Shown: piece after piece, positions 27,467 to 38,082 of the stretch
Numbering within the stretch: position 1 is the first letter of the stretch
Layout: the number at the start of each line of letters is the position of its first letter
Source: an uncultured Verrucomicrobiota bacterium
Lineage (GTDB): Bacteria; Verrucomicrobiota; Verrucomicrobiia; Opitutales; Opitutaceae
Direction of reading: 5' to 3'
DNA length: 64,000 nt
Assembly (NCBI GenBank): GCA_903856725.1
Contig: CAIOCT010000126.1
Location: forward strand, 1-64,000
Notes under the pieces: model-generated
What the model saw: the letters and a program-made list of their open reading frames with translations, nothing else
The model's database searches: none
What the model was told of the DNA's origin: nothing
Position numbers and translations under genes: made by a program

Positions 27467-30286
27467 TTAGCGCGGTGGGAATTCGAATTCAGCCTTATCC
27501 TGTTTTTGGGAGAGGATAAGGTAAGCGCTAAATTTGTTGCCGCGCTTGGAAACAAATCCCTCGATCAGTTCACTACGGCCGTCTTCGATGAGCTTGCGAA
27601 TTTCGTCGACGGGAATCTCCACGTCGCAAACTTTTCGGGCGCACTTAAACACCGCGCGGTTATCCTGACCGGGCTTGCGCACGTAGTAGGCGTCGTCCGT
27701 CATGACCAACTCACCGCCGTGCACTTTACTCTCACCGATGATGGTGGCGGTAGAAAGGTCGAGCGGCACGCGGGCCTTACGGGCGATGGGGTTTCCATCC
27801 TTGTCGAGCTTGGCCTTACGCGGCGGAAATTCCCAAGCCATTTTGGGACCCTCGCGCTTTAAGAATGCATCAAAGGGCCGCCCTTTCTTGGAGATGAAGC
27901 CCGTGATGAGGTCAGTCTTACCTTCAGCAACCATCTTGATCGCCTGCTCGGAGGGGATCGACTTCTGGCACATAATGCGACCGAGCCGGAAAGTCTGCTT
28001 CCACGTTTCGCCGTCAGCTTCGCGCAAAACATAGCTGCTGCCGCTCTCGCACAACTCCGCCTTTGTCAATGGATCGGTCCAGAACGGCGTGAGGGTGGCG
28101 AGGTCAACTTTGTCGCCGAAATCAAATTCGGTTTTCCATTTTTTGGTGACGACTTCCTTCTTGGTGACCTTGTCCTTCTTGGTTTCCTCGACAAGGGCCA
28201 GCTTGATGACAGCAGAAAATCGATTGCGGGTCTTATTGGAGATGAAGCCATCGAGTGGACCGACCTGGCGTTTTTCAACGAGAGCTTGGACTTCGGACTC
28301 CTCCATACGCCGGCCGCCGATGATTTTGTAAACCATGAGTTCGCCATCAGCCGATTTGTAACCACGAAGCGTTTCGCGCATGGGCAAGCCGTCCGTAGGG
28401 GAGAGAATTTCGGTGACGCGAGAGGCGGAGTCATCTTCCTCAAAGCCTTTTACGCGTTCGACGATGCCTTTCGTCTCCTTAATAATTTCAGCCATGAACT
28501 TCTCGCGGGAAAACTTCCCATGTTCCATCTGGCGTAAATTAAACTCCCACTCACCGGTCATCGCGGGACTCGTAATATCAGTAGCCTTCACGGCTTGTAA
28601 AAATTGCATCAACTGCTCGGCCTTAGTGGTCGGCACCAACTCGCGCTGGGCGCGATCCATGTATTTTTGGTTGACCAGGCCCTCGATCGTATCTGCGCGG
28701 GTCGCGGGTGTGCCGAGACCACGTTCTTTCATCGCGTCGGCGAGTTCGTCGTCATCGACAAGCTTACCGGCGCCTTCCATCGCGGAGAGGAGCGTGGCTT
28801 CGGTATAGCGTGGTGGGGGGCGGGTGCTTTCGGAGTGGAGGGTGGCATCGAGGGTCTTCGCCTTGCTCTTGTCCTCGGGCGACATGGCGGGCAAAGCCTT
28901 TGAATCGGCTGAATCGTCATCAATGGTGGACTTGCCGTAAACCGCCAGCCAGCCTGGCGAGGTAAGGACCTTGCCTTCAGTTTTGAAAGTGTGGCCGCCC
29001 ACGACACTGAGTCGCGTGGTGATATCGAATTCAGCGACCGGGTGAAATGTGGCCACGAAGCGGCGGGCGATCATGTCAAATAACTTGGCCTCCGCTTCGT
29101 CGAGGTGCTTGGCGTCGTGCTGAGTCGGGATAATCGCGAAGTGATCCGACACCAGTGCATTGTTGAAAATGCGTTTATTCGGCTGCACCCAACCGGAATC
29201 GAGCACGCGTTGCGCGTGTACTTTAAGATCGCCCCCCAGATTGCCTAATGTCTCACGAACGAGCGGCATATAATCCTCGGGCAGGGCGCGCGAATCGGTA
29301 CGGGGGTAGGTGATCATCTTGTGCCGCTCGTACAGCGACTGCGCAATCTGGAGCGTGCGCTTAGCTGGAAAACCGAAGCGTCCGTTCGCCTCGCGCTGCA
29401 ACGTGGTGAGATCGTAAAGCTTAGGCGCAATCGAGGTGCTGGCTTTTTTCTCCTCGGAAACAGTCGCCAACGGCTGGCCTTGGCAGGCGGCGACTACTTT
29501 CTCGGCGGCCGCTTTTACCCAAAGGCGGTCGACGCGATCGTGTTCATCGTCATTTTTCTTAAAATCGGTTCGTTGGTAGATACCTTCGTAGACACCCTTC
29601 GCGATCTCGAAATTGGCGGTAATGCGCCAGTAATCACGCGGCTTAAAGTTCCGGATCTCTAATTCGCGGTTATAGACAATAGCGAGAGTGGGAGTCTGCA
29701 CGCGGCCGACTGAGGCCACGTTGCCGGCGCGAGAGCCGAACATACGTTTGGTCAGGGCGCGGGTACCGTTGATGCCAATGAGCCAGTCGCTTTCGCTGCG
29801 GCAGCGCGCAGCGTCAGCCAGACCCTGCATCTGCTTGGCCGGGCGGAGGTGCTTGAAAGCTTCCTTGATACCTGCATCGGTCATCGAGGACATCCACAGC
29901 CGTTCAAAGGGCTTTTTGCACTTCGTCAGCTGGTAAATGTAGGTAAAGATGAGTTCGCCCTCACGGCCCGCATCACAGGCATTGATGACGCTGGTCACAT
30001 CTTTGCGGGCGAGGAGCTTCTTGAGTTGGTCAAAGCGGGTCTTCGATTCTTTGATTGGCATCAGCTGAAACTCTTCCGGAATGATGGGAAGAGTTTCGAG
30101 GCGCCAAAATCCGTACTTCTTCTTATCGATATCCTCAGGCATTTGCAGGCCGACGAGATGACCCACGGCAGATGAAATGACATATTTATCATTCTCGAAA
30201 TGATCACCCTGCTTGGGGATTTTACCAAGGGCGCGCGCAAGATCGGCCGCGACGGAGGGTTTTTCAGCGATGATGAGACATTTCAT
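27467..30286 (-). CDS. topB: DNA topoisomerase III (type IA) with triple C-terminal repeat
   Basis: A 939-residue type IA topoisomerase that relaxes or decatenates DNA through single-strand passage. The N-terminal Toprim domain starts MKCLIIAEKPSVAADLA and includes NACDAGREGELI. The catalytic Tyr is Tyr327 in ITYPRTDSRALP. The core ends near residue 600. The last 300 residues hold three copies of a small module, each ending with a GFIS(N/K)K or GFVSKRG motif followed by F-A/S-A (near residues 690, 800 and 920), like the cryptic Toprim-associated C-terminal repeats of TopB. The enzyme is longer than E. coli TopB (653). A plasmid origin is possible for TopB enzymes, but the neighbours are chromosomal. 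Confidence 0.93.
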   Translation of the reverse strand: MKCLIIAEKPSVAADLARALGKIPKQGDHFENDKYVISSAVGHLVGLQMPEDIDKKKYGFWRLETLPIIPEEFQLMPIKESKTRFDQLKKLLARKDVTSVINACDAGREGELIFTYIYQLTKCKKPFERLWMSSMTDAGIKEAFKHLRPAKQMQGLADAARCRSESDWLIGINGTRALTKRMFGSRAGNVASVGRVQTPTLAIVYNRELEIRNFKPRDYWRITANFEIAKGVYEGIYQRTDFKKNDDEHDRVDRLWVKAAAEKVVAACQGQPLATVSEEKKASTSIAPKLYDLTTLQREANGRFGFPAKRTLQIAQSLYERHKMITYPRTDSRALPEDYMPLVRETLGNLGGDLKVHAQRVLDSGWVQPNKRIFNNALVSDHFAIIPTQHDAKHLDEAEAKLFDMIARRFVATFHPVAEFDITTRLSVVGGHTFKTEGKVLTSPGWLAVYGKSTIDDDSADSKALPAMSPEDKSKAKTLDATLHSESTRPPPRYTEATLLSAMEGAGKLVDDDELADAMKERGLGTPATRADTIEGLVNQKYMDRAQRELVPTTKAEQLMQFLQAVKATDITSPAMTGEWEFNLRQMEHGKFSREKFMAEIIKETKGIVERVKGFEEDDSASRVTEILSPTDGLPMRETLRGYKSADGELMVYKIIGGRRMEESEVQALVEKRQVGPLDGFISNKTRNRFSAVIKLALVEETKKDKVTKKEVVTKKWKTEFDFGDKVDLATLTPFWTDPLTKAELCESGSSYVLREADGETWKQTFRLGRIMCQKSIPSEQAIKMVAEGKTDLITGFISKKGRPFDAFLKREGPKMAWEFPPRKAKLDKDGNPIARKARVPLDLSTATIIGESKVHGGELVMTDDAYYVRKPGQDNRAVFKCARKVCDVEIPVDEIRKLIEDGRSELIEGFVSKRGNKFSAYLILSQKQDKAEFEFPPR

Positions 30287-30442
30287 GTGGGGCCGAGCGG
30301 TTACGCTTCGTCTCCGACAATTTCAAGCACTACTTTTACGGCCCGCGTTTACTGGTGCCTAAAACCAACCTTGATTTATCTCGAGGCAGGCTTGTTTTTT
30401 AGTGCGAAAATATTTTTAACACTCTTCCGCGTACAATGTGAC

Positions 30443-31537
30443 TTAACCCAGAGCTTTGGGCGTCGCTAGCTCTAGGAGAACCGCATCAAGGGCGGCGAGC
30501 AGTGCGTGCATCGTCTCATCAGTTTCATCCCCCATATTAGAGATGCGGAAGGCGAGGCCCTTTAATTTACCGTAGCCTCCATCGATGACGAAGCCATGCT
30601 TCGCTTTCAGCAGTTTATTTAAAGCGCTGAGATCAACTTTGAGTGTATTGGCGAAACAATTTAGTGTCACTGATCCGTAGCCCGCCGCTGGGAAAAGTTG
30701 AAAACCTTTCGCCAAGGCCCAAGTGCGCACGAGTTGATTTAGGCGCGCATGCCGAGCATAGCGGACGGGCGCACCTTCCGCTTTAATGTCGGCGAGTTTG
30801 GACTGAAGCGCGTAGATGAGTGAAATCGTCGGGGTGCTCGGGGTCATCCCATTTTCGTGATTTTTTTGAAATTCAATAAAGTCGAAATAGTAACCACGAC
30901 CCGCGATGGTCGCCGCGCGCGTGAGTGCCCGTTTCGAAACCGAAAAAATCGATAAGCCGGGTGGAAGGGCCAGCGCTTTTTGAGAACCGGTTATCATGAC
31001 GTCGATGCCGAGTTCATCTTTCTTAATCGGCAGCGCGCTGAACGAGCTTATGGTGTCAACGATACTGATCACTTCAGGGAATTCTCGGATCACCGCCATA
31101 AGCGCCGGAAGGTCACTCATGCACCCGCACGAAGTTTCATTATGAATCAGGGTGATAGCATCGTAGTGCCCAGTCGCCAACTCGGCCCGGAGCGCGGTGG
31201 GATCGACGGGTTGGCCCCATTCAAACCGAAGCCCGCTGGCGGCAAGCCCGCAGCGCTGCGCGACATCGAGCCATTTGTCAGCGAAGGCGCCATTCATACA
31301 GCACAGGACCTTTTTCTTTACGACGTTGCGTAGGGAACCTTCCATCACGCCCCAAGCACTGCTGGTGCTCAGATAAACCGCATCTTGCGTATAGAAGAGC
31401 GCTTGGAGGTCCGGCTGAATCGATTGATAAAGTGCGACAAAATCTGGACTGCGGTGTCCGATCATCGGCTGCGCCATCGCACGGAGTGTTTTTTCCGAGA
31501 CAGCAATCGGACCAGGAATGAAAAGTTTGTAGCTCAT
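30443..31537 (-). CDS. Class V aminotransferase, alanine-glyoxylate/serine-pyruvate type
   Basis: A 364-residue PLP enzyme of the small alanine:glyoxylate / serine:pyruvate aminotransferase group. The start is [20 protein letters not shown], with the P-G-P phosphate-end motif. The cofactor Lys is Lys187 in [13 protein letters not shown], and the Asp before it (IVDTISS) binds the pyridine nitrogen. RGYYFDF and [11 protein letters not shown] are further family marks. It could supply glycine from glyoxylate or work in serine metabolism; sequence alone does not settle the amino donor. I use ATG 31537; the frame opens eight residues further. It is divergent from lpxK and 156 bp downstream of topB's start region. 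Confidence 0.87.
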   Translation of the reverse strand: MSYKLFIPGPIAVSEKTLRAMAQPMIGHRSPDFVALYQSIQPDLQALFYTQDAVYLSTSSAWGVMEGSLRNVVKKKVLCCMNGAFADKWLDVAQRCGLAASGLRFEWGQPVDPTALRAELATGHYDAITLIHNETSCGCMSDLPALMAVIREFPEVISIVDTISSFSALPIKKDELGIDVMITGSQKALALPPGLSIFSVSKRALTRAATIAGRGYYFDFIEFQKNHENGMTPSTPTISLIYALQSKLADIKAEGAPVRYARHARLNQLVRTWALAKGFQLFPAAGYGSVTLNCFANTLKVDLSALNKLLKAKHGFVIDGGYGKLKGLAFRISNMGDETDETMHALLAALDAVLLELATPKALG

Positions 31538-31628
31538 GGTAAAGAGAAGCCAGTGTTGCATGTGGCAAGACCAGCCGCTAACAAAGACTCACAACCGTCC
31601 ACTCCTTAGCGTCAAAGCCATTTTGTTC

Positions 31629-32828
31629 ATGCCCAATCGCTGGTTTCGTCATAAATTAGATGCATGCGAGCAATTCGCGATCGATGTTATCATGGGGCGG
31701 AGCGAAGGCACCCGCGCCGCGCTCCTCGGGGTTGGCTTACAGGGGGGAGCCTATATCTTCAGCGGGCTGGTGCAGCTTCGTCTTTGGCTTTATCGGAAGC
31801 GCATCTTTCGTGATCAACCCCTCGGGTGCCTCGTGCTGGTGGTGGGTAATTTAACGGTGGGTGGTACGGGCAAAACCCCCGTGGTTGAAATGTTTGCCAA
31901 GGCGCTTCGTGATCGTGGACGTAAGGTCGCGATTTTATCCCGTGGATATAAAAGCAAGGCTCCACCCCTTTGGCAAAAATGGTGGTTTTGGCTTAACCAT
32001 ATCGCTGAACCCCCACCACGAGTCGTCAGCGACGGCCTCACCGTTTTGTTAGACTCAGAAATCGCGGGTGATGAACCTTACATGCTGGCCAGAAATTTGC
32101 CTGGAGTCGTGGTGCTGGTGGATAAAAATCGTGTAAAAGCGGGCGCTTATGCAATCAGGCAGTTCGGCTGCGATACGCTAATTCTGGATGATGGTTTTCA
32201 GTATCTGCCACTCAAGGGACGCCTTAACTTACTGCTCGTCGATAAGACTAATCCTTTTGGCAATGGCTACACACTCCCGCGCGGAATTTTGCGCGAACCC
32301 ATCAAACATCTAGCGCGGGCCTCTTATGTATTGCTGACCAAATCAAAAGGCGTCCGCGATACCGAGCTCGAGGCGATGATTCATAAATTTAATCCTGGGG
32401 TCGAGATTATCGAATGCGCGCATCAGCCGCAATATCTGCAGCGCATCGATACTGGCGAGCGCTTGCCGCTGACGGCGCTGTCGGGGCGCAAGGTCGGTGC
32501 GTTTAGTGGAATCGCTGCCCCCGAAGGCTTTGAAGCTTTTCTGCGTGAGGCGGGGGCGCACTTAGTCACGACCCGACGCTTCGTCGATCATTACCGATTT
32601 ACAGATGAGGATCTGCTGGCTGTTTTTTCAGAAGCCCAAACGGCGGGGGTTGAGTTCATGATCACCACGGAAAAAGATGCCGTGCGCATCGATGCGAGTG
32701 AAACAATACCCATGCCGTGTTATTATTTGCGTTTGGAAATTGAAATTCTTCGAGGCGCGGCAGATTTCCAGGAGGCGGTGAGTAAGATCTGCTTCCCTCT
32801 CGGAGAAACACTCGGTCCTCGTCGCTAA
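31629..32828 (+). CDS. lpxK: Tetraacyldisaccharide 4'-kinase LpxK
   Basis: A 399-residue inner-membrane enzyme that phosphorylates the 4' position of the lipid A disaccharide, giving lipid IVA. The P-loop lies at residues about 73-83 ([12 protein letters not shown]). Also seen are [34 protein letters not shown] and ITTEKDAVR, all LpxK blocks. It is longer than E. coli LpxK (328), with an extra Trp-rich stretch [15 protein letters not shown] after the RGYKSK motif and a longer N-terminal membrane helix region. The frame extends to 31536 but ATG 31629 gives the expected N-terminus. It proves an LPS-containing outer membrane. Confidence 0.95.
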   Translation: MPNRWFRHKLDACEQFAIDVIMGRSEGTRAALLGVGLQGGAYIFSGLVQLRLWLYRKRIFRDQPLGCLVLVVGNLTVGGTGKTPVVEMFAKALRDRGRKVAILSRGYKSKAPPLWQKWWFWLNHIAEPPPRVVSDGLTVLLDSEIAGDEPYMLARNLPGVVVLVDKNRVKAGAYAIRQFGCDTLILDDGFQYLPLKGRLNLLLVDKTNPFGNGYTLPRGILREPIKHLARASYVLLTKSKGVRDTELEAMIHKFNPGVEIIECAHQPQYLQRIDTGERLPLTALSGRKVGAFSGIAAPEGFEAFLREAGAHLVTTRRFVDHYRFTDEDLLAVFSEAQTAGVEFMITTEKDAVRIDASETIPMPCYYLRLEIEILRGAADFQEAVSKICFPLGETLGPRR

Positions 32829-32905
32829 TATTTAATTAAAATCTGCCGGCAGCGAAGTTAGTTTTTCGGATTGTACGTTTTGCCCGCAGCCGTGAAGGTT
32901 TCTTT

Positions 32906-34024
32906 ATGAGTGATCCCCGTTATGCCCAACTCGCCGATGTGTTGACTCGGTTTTCTACCACCCTGAAAAAAGGTGAGCGCGTACTGATTGATGCCTTTGA
33001 TGTACCGGATGCTTTCACGATTGCCCTGATTCGGGCGGTTCGGAATTGCGGCGCCATGCCCTATGTAAATATTCAGCGCGCGCGCGTTACACGAGAGCTC
33101 TTGCAAGGCGCCACAGTCGAGCAATACGCGGTTACAGCTGATATTGAGCTCCGGCGCATGCAAAAGATGCAGGCTTATATTGCAGTGCGCGGCTCTGAAA
33201 ATATTTTTGAAACTTCGGATGTACCATCTGCGCAGGTGCAAACGGTGGCCAAGACGCTCAAGCCCGTGCTAGACCACCGCATTAACAAAACCAAATGGGT
33301 GGTACTGCGCTGGCCTTCCTCCGCGATGGCGCAGCAGGCGGCCATGAGCACCGCCGCTTTCGAGGATTTCTATTTCCGGGTCTGCACGTTCGATTATAAT
33401 CGTTATGGCCCAGGGATGAAGGCCCTCGCTGATTTGATGCGCAAAACGGACCGCGTCCATCTCAAGGGCCCCGGCACCGATTTAAAATTTTCGATCAAGG
33501 GCATCGGGGCCGTTCCCTGCGGCGGTGAACGCAATATCCCCGATGGCGAGGTGTTCTCGTGCCCGATCAAAGACAGCGTCGAAGGCGTTATTCAATACAA
33601 CGCGCCAACGATCTATCTAGGGACCTCGTTCGACAGCATTCGGCTCGTGTTTAAAGAGGGTAAAATTGTCGAAGCCACGAGCAATAACACCAAACGACTA
33701 AACGAAATTCTCGATACGGATGCTGGTGCGCGCTACATCGGTGAATTTGCGATTGGTTTCAATCCGCACATTCTAGAGCCCATGCGCGATATTCTTTTTG
33801 ATGAGAAAATCGCCGGCTCCTTTCACTTTACCCCCGGTCAAGCTTACGAAGAGGCCGATAACGGCAATAAGTCTGCAGTGCATTGGGACATGGTTAATAT
33901 TCAACGCCCCGAATACGGTGGTGGAGAAATTTGGTTCGATGGGAAGCTCATCCGCAAAGACGGCCTTTTTACGCTGCCGGCCCTAAAAAAGCTAAACCCT
34001 GATCAACTTCTGAAAAAAGGGTAG
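32906..34024 (+). CDS. M29-family aminopeptidase
   Basis: A 372-residue thermophilic-type (M29, AmpS/aminopeptidase T/II) metallo-aminopeptidase, expected to remove N-terminal residues from peptides in the cytoplasm. Features: [20 protein letters not shown] at the start, the [14 protein letters not shown] block, [15 protein letters not shown] (metal ligand Glu), [11 protein letters not shown], and the C-terminal SAVHWDMV with [21 protein letters not shown]. The length is slightly shorter than the typical 400-410. GAAGG-like site GAAGG is placed seven bases before the ATG, one of the better ribosome-binding sites in the window. Confidence 0.9.
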   Translation: MSDPRYAQLADVLTRFSTTLKKGERVLIDAFDVPDAFTIALIRAVRNCGAMPYVNIQRARVTRELLQGATVEQYAVTADIELRRMQKMQAYIAVRGSENIFETSDVPSAQVQTVAKTLKPVLDHRINKTKWVVLRWPSSAMAQQAAMSTAAFEDFYFRVCTFDYNRYGPGMKALADLMRKTDRVHLKGPGTDLKFSIKGIGAVPCGGERNIPDGEVFSCPIKDSVEGVIQYNAPTIYLGTSFDSIRLVFKEGKIVEATSNNTKRLNEILDTDAGARYIGEFAIGFNPHILEPMRDILFDEKIAGSFHFTPGQAYEEADNGNKSAVHWDMVNIQRPEYGGGEIWFDGKLIRKDGLFTLPALKKLNPDQLLKKG

Positions 34025-34115
34025 AGTCCGGCCAATGCGATCTTGCTATATTATCTGGCTGAATCGGGTAAAATCGCCCGTCGGTTACTAGATAGTATTA
34101 ATCTTCTTTTTTCCC

Positions 34116-35108
34116 ATGCTCCCTGCTGCATCATTGTCCGCGTTTATTCAGGCGCTGCCGAAAACCGAGACGCATCTGCACGTGGAAGGCGCGCTGCCCT
34201 ATGAATTATTGAGGCAATGGCAGCCTAATACTTACCGCGAGTTTCCGGCGTTTCGCGAACGCGGCTATCGCTATAAAACTTTTCCTGATTTTGAAAAACA
34301 ATTGCTGGATAATGCTCTGCCGTGGTTTATCAGCGCTGAGCGCTACCATGAAGCCGCCAAAGTGATGTTTGCGCAGCATGTTGCCCAAAATGTTAAATAT
34401 GTTGAGACAAGTTTTCACTTACCGGTTACCCAGTTCATAAATATACCCGGTCAGGAAATAATTGCCGCAATTAAGTCCGCGGCTCCGGCTGGGCTAGAGG
34501 TGCGCGTTTTTGCTGGCATGCAGCGCACCGACATTGCTGGGCCGCTTCGTGCAACTATCGACGAACTTCATCGCTGGGATAATCTTGATGGAGCTGACCT
34601 GCATGGGTTTGAACAACAGAAGACTGAGCCTGACACCGCTAAAATTTGGGCCAAGTTGCGCGCTGCCGGTAAATCTACTAAGTGTCATGCAGGGGAATTT
34701 GATGGACCCGCTCGAGTACGCGAAGCGATCGAACAACTTGGGGTAACACGTATCCAGCATGGCATTCGAGCCAGCGAGGATCGCGCCGTGCTCCAGCTGG
34801 CGGCTGATCGGGGAGTGACCTTCGACGTATGCCCGATTAGCAATGTCGGCTTAGGAATTGTTGCCGACATGCCCCACCATCCTCTACGCAAATTGACTGA
34901 GGCGGGCATTCGTTGTACCATAAGTACAGATGATCCGCTCTGCTTCGCGAATACGCTGAATGAGGAATATTCGGCTATTTCCCATGGACTCGACTTTACG
35001 CGTAAGGAATTAGCCCGTTTCGCAAGGAATGGTTTTGAGGTAGCGAGTATGTCGGCTGCGGAGAAGCAGCCCTGGCTTGCGGAGCTCGATGTGATCCTGA
35101 ACGGGTAG
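34116..35108 (+). CDS. Adenosine/adenine deaminase family enzyme
   Basis: A 330-residue amidohydrolase of the adenosine deaminase family, a zinc enzyme that deaminates purine nucleosides or bases. The zinc ligands His20 and His22 are in [10 protein letters not shown], His191 is in CHAGEF, and the Asp pair 272-273 is in ISTDDPLCF; the general-base region is IQHGIRAS. The protein keeps all catalytic residues and normal length. Whether it prefers adenosine, adenine or another purine is not clear, since ADA-like subgroups differ little in these motifs. It starts at an ATG without an evident ribosome-binding site, 91 bp after the M29 gene. Confidence 0.87.
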   Translation: MLPAASLSAFIQALPKTETHLHVEGALPYELLRQWQPNTYREFPAFRERGYRYKTFPDFEKQLLDNALPWFISAERYHEAAKVMFAQHVAQNVKYVETSFHLPVTQFINIPGQEIIAAIKSAAPAGLEVRVFAGMQRTDIAGPLRATIDELHRWDNLDGADLHGFEQQKTEPDTAKIWAKLRAAGKSTKCHAGEFDGPARVREAIEQLGVTRIQHGIRASEDRAVLQLAADRGVTFDVCPISNVGLGIVADMPHHPLRKLTEAGIRCTISTDDPLCFANTLNEEYSAISHGLDFTRKELARFARNGFEVASMSAAEKQPWLAELDVILNG

Positions 35109-35135
35109 GGCGGACTACCTCGCTAGGAAGGCAGC

Positions 35136-36098
35136 TTGCAGGCGAACGATAGTCCTGCACCATCCCATCACTTGGAACCCACTGTTTACATTGTCCCTGA
35201 CTCTATACGTCGCGAGCGCGCTGACAAAGTACTGGCGCAGGCCTTTCCTGAACATAGTCGCTCGGCCTTTCAGCGGGCATTGGAGGCCGGTCGAGTTGAG
35301 GTTGATGGTAAAGTAATCGAGCAAAGCCAGGAGGTAAAAGCTGGTCAGCGCATCGCGTGGTCATTTCCAGAAGTAGTTCAAGCGGAGCTCCGCGGAGTAG
35401 ATATTGCCCTTAATGTTATTTTTGAAGACAAGCACATGATCGTGCTAAACAAAGCAGCGGGCATGGTAGTCCATCCCGGAATTGGTACCGGCGAAGATAC
35501 GATGGTGCATGCGCTGCTCGCCCATTGCGCCGGTGGCCTCAGCGGGATTGGCGGGGTGGAACGACCGGGAATCGTTCACCGCTTAGATAAAGAAACTTCC
35601 GGTTTGATCGTGGTCGCGAAAAATGATGCAGCGCACCGGGCCTTGGCCGATCAATTCGCCTCGCGCACCTTGCGCAAGGAGTATGTCACGCTGGTGGCGG
35701 GGGTACCTAAAAAAGACAGCGGCTGCATTGATCAAAGTATCAGTCGTCATCCCGTGCATCGGCATCGCATGACCACGGGGGAAGGAGGGCGGCCATCGCG
35801 CACAGATTGGACCGTAGAAAAAAAATTTGGTAATCAGGCCGCGCTTGTGCGCTGTCGTATTCACACCGGTCGCACGCATCAAATTAGGGTGCACCTCAAG
35901 TCGCTAGGCTATCCCGTGTTAGGAGATACTACTTATGGCTGGAAGCAAAACCCAGAATTGCCGGTGCCGCCCCGAGTTATGCTCCATGCCGAGCACCTCG
36001 TTTTTGCTCATCCGCTCAGTGGTAAGGTTATGGATCTGACTGCGCCGCTGCCAGCTGATTTCAAAAAAATGCTGACTGCGCTGCGCAAACTAAAGTAG
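35136..36098 (+). CDS. rluD: RluD-family 23S rRNA pseudouridine synthase
   Basis: A 320-residue RluA/RluD-type pseudouridine synthase. An N-terminal S4 RNA-binding domain (residues about 22-90: RRERADKVLAQAFP, RSAFQRALEAGRVEVDG) precedes the catalytic domain. The catalytic Asp is Asp151 in GIVHRLDKETSGLIVVAK. RTHQIRVHLKSLGYPVLGD is the conserved C-terminal block. The start is a TTG with AGGAAGG four to five bases upstream; no ATG exists in frame before the S4 domain, so the TTG start is well supported. Assignment to RluD rather than RluC or RluA is by overall likeness and not proven. Confidence 0.9.
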   Translation: MQANDSPAPSHHLEPTVYIVPDSIRRERADKVLAQAFPEHSRSAFQRALEAGRVEVDGKVIEQSQEVKAGQRIAWSFPEVVQAELRGVDIALNVIFEDKHMIVLNKAAGMVVHPGIGTGEDTMVHALLAHCAGGLSGIGGVERPGIVHRLDKETSGLIVVAKNDAAHRALADQFASRTLRKEYVTLVAGVPKKDSGCIDQSISRHPVHRHRMTTGEGGRPSRTDWTVEKKFGNQAALVRCRIHTGRTHQIRVHLKSLGYPVLGDTTYGWKQNPELPVPPRVMLHAEHLVFAHPLSGKVMDLTAPLPADFKKMLTALRKLK

Positions 36099-36126
36099 CC
36101 AGTTTAAGATAAGGCCCCGCTCTCAT

Positions 36127-37062
36127 CTACAGCGCTGCGAGAGCTTCCGCGGCAAGCCCCCACCGCAAATTATGCAGTGAGTGGTGGAAGCAATCGAGGT
36201 GAGCGTAGTCGGCCATCGTAAGCATGGTAATCAAGGCCGCGGGGAAAACATCAGCGCGCGCCTTAGACATCGCCGGCAAGGCTTGGCGCTCGACGAGATT
36301 GAGCAGGCCGATTTCGTCGAGCAAATCAGCAATGGTTTCAATTCCGATCTGCGCTGGGCTTTCGGCGAACGATAAATTATGTCGTGCGCTCTTCAGCGCG
36401 CGCACGGTGCTCATACTGCCTCCAGTAAAAATCGCGGGGGGAGCCACCAAGGGAAGGTGAAAGCCGCTCCGCTTGAGTTCATCACGCACATGCAACGCTA
36501 ATGCCGTTGTCTCTGCAAGAACCAGGGGGGCTGACGGATTTTTAATAAAACGCTCGGTGAGTCGTACGCACCCGAGCTGGAGGCTCATAGCCTGAGTGAT
36601 TTTACGTTGGCTAAAACGCAGGCACTCGAGACTGCCCCCCCCAAGATCAAAGAGATAGAAATCGTTCAGATGGGAAAAGGCGGGATCGCTGATCAGGCCG
36701 AGTCCAATCAAATTAGCTTCCTCCTCGCCGGTCAGAATACGGATTTCATGCCCCGTCACGGCGGAAACGCGGGTCTGGAAATCAATGCCGTTCGTGGCAT
36801 CGCGTACTGCGCTCGTGGCTACGATGATGATTTTAACGGGCAAGTAGGGCGCCGCGGCAGCGAGTAATTCTTGAATAGCCGCTAGCCCGCCGTTCATACC
36901 TTCCGCACTGAGCCGAGGTCTAGCTTGGCTGATGCCGCTGCTGATCCGGGTTTCGATCGTCTGACTCTTCAGCGATTCAATTTGGCCTGATGCCCCTCGC
37001 TTGGCTACGAGGAGCTTGAGCGAATTACTCCCGATATCGATGACGGCGACAGCTGGAGCCAT
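36127..37062 (-). CDS. Ppx/GppA phosphatase family protein
   Basis: A 311-residue ASKHA-fold protein of the exopolyphosphatase/pppGpp phosphatase family. The N-terminal phosphate-1 motif AVIDIGSNSLKLLVAKR, the middle ATSAVRDATNG and EEEANLIGLG (catalytic Glu region), the phosphate-2 motif FDLGGGSLECLRF, and GGSMSTVRAL are all present. It is the short single-module form without the C-terminal HD domain of E. coli Ppx. It removes terminal phosphates from polyphosphate or pppGpp. It follows rsmI by 2 bp on the same strand, so the two are probably co-transcribed. Confidence 0.9.
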   Translation of the reverse strand: MAPAVAVIDIGSNSLKLLVAKRGASGQIESLKSQTIETRISSGISQARPRLSAEGMNGGLAAIQELLAAAAPYLPVKIIIVATSAVRDATNGIDFQTRVSAVTGHEIRILTGEEEANLIGLGLISDPAFSHLNDFYLFDLGGGSLECLRFSQRKITQAMSLQLGCVRLTERFIKNPSAPLVLAETTALALHVRDELKRSGFHLPLVAPPAIFTGGSMSTVRALKSARHNLSFAESPAQIGIETIADLLDEIGLLNLVERQALPAMSKARADVFPAALITMLTMADYAHLDCFHHSLHNLRWGLAAEALAAL

Positions 37063-37064
37063 GG

Positions 37065-37787
37065 TTAAAGGACAAAATCTTTTGGTGCAATCAGTACAAC
37101 AAACTCACCCTTAAGGCTCATCTTGAGCAGTTGAGCCAAGACAGTGCCAGCAGAACCGCTCAGAAAAGTCTCGTGAATTTTAGTGACCTCTTTCGCGACG
37201 CAAATAACCCGTTCGGCCCCGAGAGTATCGACAATCTCCGCGGCGAATTTATCAATGCGATGACAGCTTTCGTACAGCGCGATCGTGTAGTCGAAATCAC
37301 GATGTTTTTCGAGAAAGGCTGTTCGCGCAGCTGTCTTGGGTGGTAAGAAGCCAGCGAATAAAAAACCGTTGGTTGGTAAACCAGCGGCGCTCAGGACTGC
37401 GATGAGTGCACTTGGCCCGGGGACCGGCACGACAGGCAAGTGACGACGGCGGCAAGCGCGGACAATCCGAAATCCTGGATCACTTAACCCAGGCGTGCCA
37501 GCATCGCTCACGACGGCGACTGATTTACCCTGAAGGATATGTTCAACTAATTTGTCAGCAGCCTCGGTCTCGTTATGATCATGATACGGGACAAGTTCCC
37601 GATGCAGCCCGAGTCGCGTTAGCATGGCACCCGTCGTTCGGGTGTCTTCGCAGGCGACAATGTCAACAGCACCTAGAATTGCGCGGGCCCGATCTGTGAG
37701 ATCGGCAAGATTGCCAATGGGTGTAGCCACCACGTAGAGGTGGCCGGGCAGGGGGGTTAGCGAAGCGTTGGCGGCGGGCGTGATCAT
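37065..37787 (-). CDS. rsmI: 16S rRNA 2'-O-methyltransferase RsmI
   Basis: A 240-residue SAM-dependent tetrapyrrole-methylase-fold enzyme that methylates the ribose of C1402 in 16S rRNA. Signature pieces: HLYVVATPIGNLADLTDRA at the N-terminus, CEDTRTTGAMLTRLG, YHDHNE, VSDAGTPGLSDPGFRIVRAC, PGPSALIAVLSAAGLPT, and FLFAGFLPPK. The length is a little shorter than E. coli RsmI (286). ATG 37787 is preferred; the frame continues to 37904 but that part would overlap the lipoprotein gene. It is followed by ppx two bases after its stop. Confidence 0.95.
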   Translation of the reverse strand: MITPAANASLTPLPGHLYVVATPIGNLADLTDRARAILGAVDIVACEDTRTTGAMLTRLGLHRELVPYHDHNETEAADKLVEHILQGKSVAVVSDAGTPGLSDPGFRIVRACRRRHLPVVPVPGPSALIAVLSAAGLPTNGFLFAGFLPPKTAARTAFLEKHRDFDYTIALYESCHRIDKFAAEIVDTLGAERVICVAKEVTKIHETFLSGSAGTVLAQLLKMSLKGEFVVLIAPKDFVL

Positions 37788-37821
37788 GACGTCGCCGATA
37801 AGGCGCGAACCGAACGGCGCC

Positions 37822-37974
37822 TTACTTACCCATGCCGGGGATACGGCCTTCCCAATCGGCGGGCCGGCTCCACGGGATTGAGGAATCTTGTTTGGGTGGC
37901 ACACAACCGGAAAGACCGGCTAAGCCGAGAATAGCGAGCAATGAAACCAAAAGGGACTTTCTCAAAGTAGGCAT
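37822..37974 (-). CDS. Small lipoprotein, 50 residues
   Basis: A short exported lipoprotein: basic MPTLRK, hydrophobic SLLVSLLAILGLAG, lipobox LSGC with the modified Cys, then a short mature part (VPPKQDSSIPWSRPADWEG) rich in Pro and Trp. The PWSRPADWEG-like tail looks typical of small conserved envelope lipoproteins. It lies 34 bp upstream of rsmI in the same direction. Function unknown. The longer frame from 38010 adds 12 residues; ATG 37974 gives a normal signal sequence. Confidence 0.7.
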   Translation of the reverse strand: MPTLRKSLLVSLLAILGLAGLSGCVPPKQDSSIPWSRPADWEGRIPGMGK

Positions 37975-38082
37975 ACTAGGTTTAGATACGAAATAATCTC
38001 CACTCTGCAACTGTCCTTTCTGGTACTAGCCAAACGCATCATTTTTGCGCGCGGGGCTTACTCTCAGGTCAAATTGAAGCCA

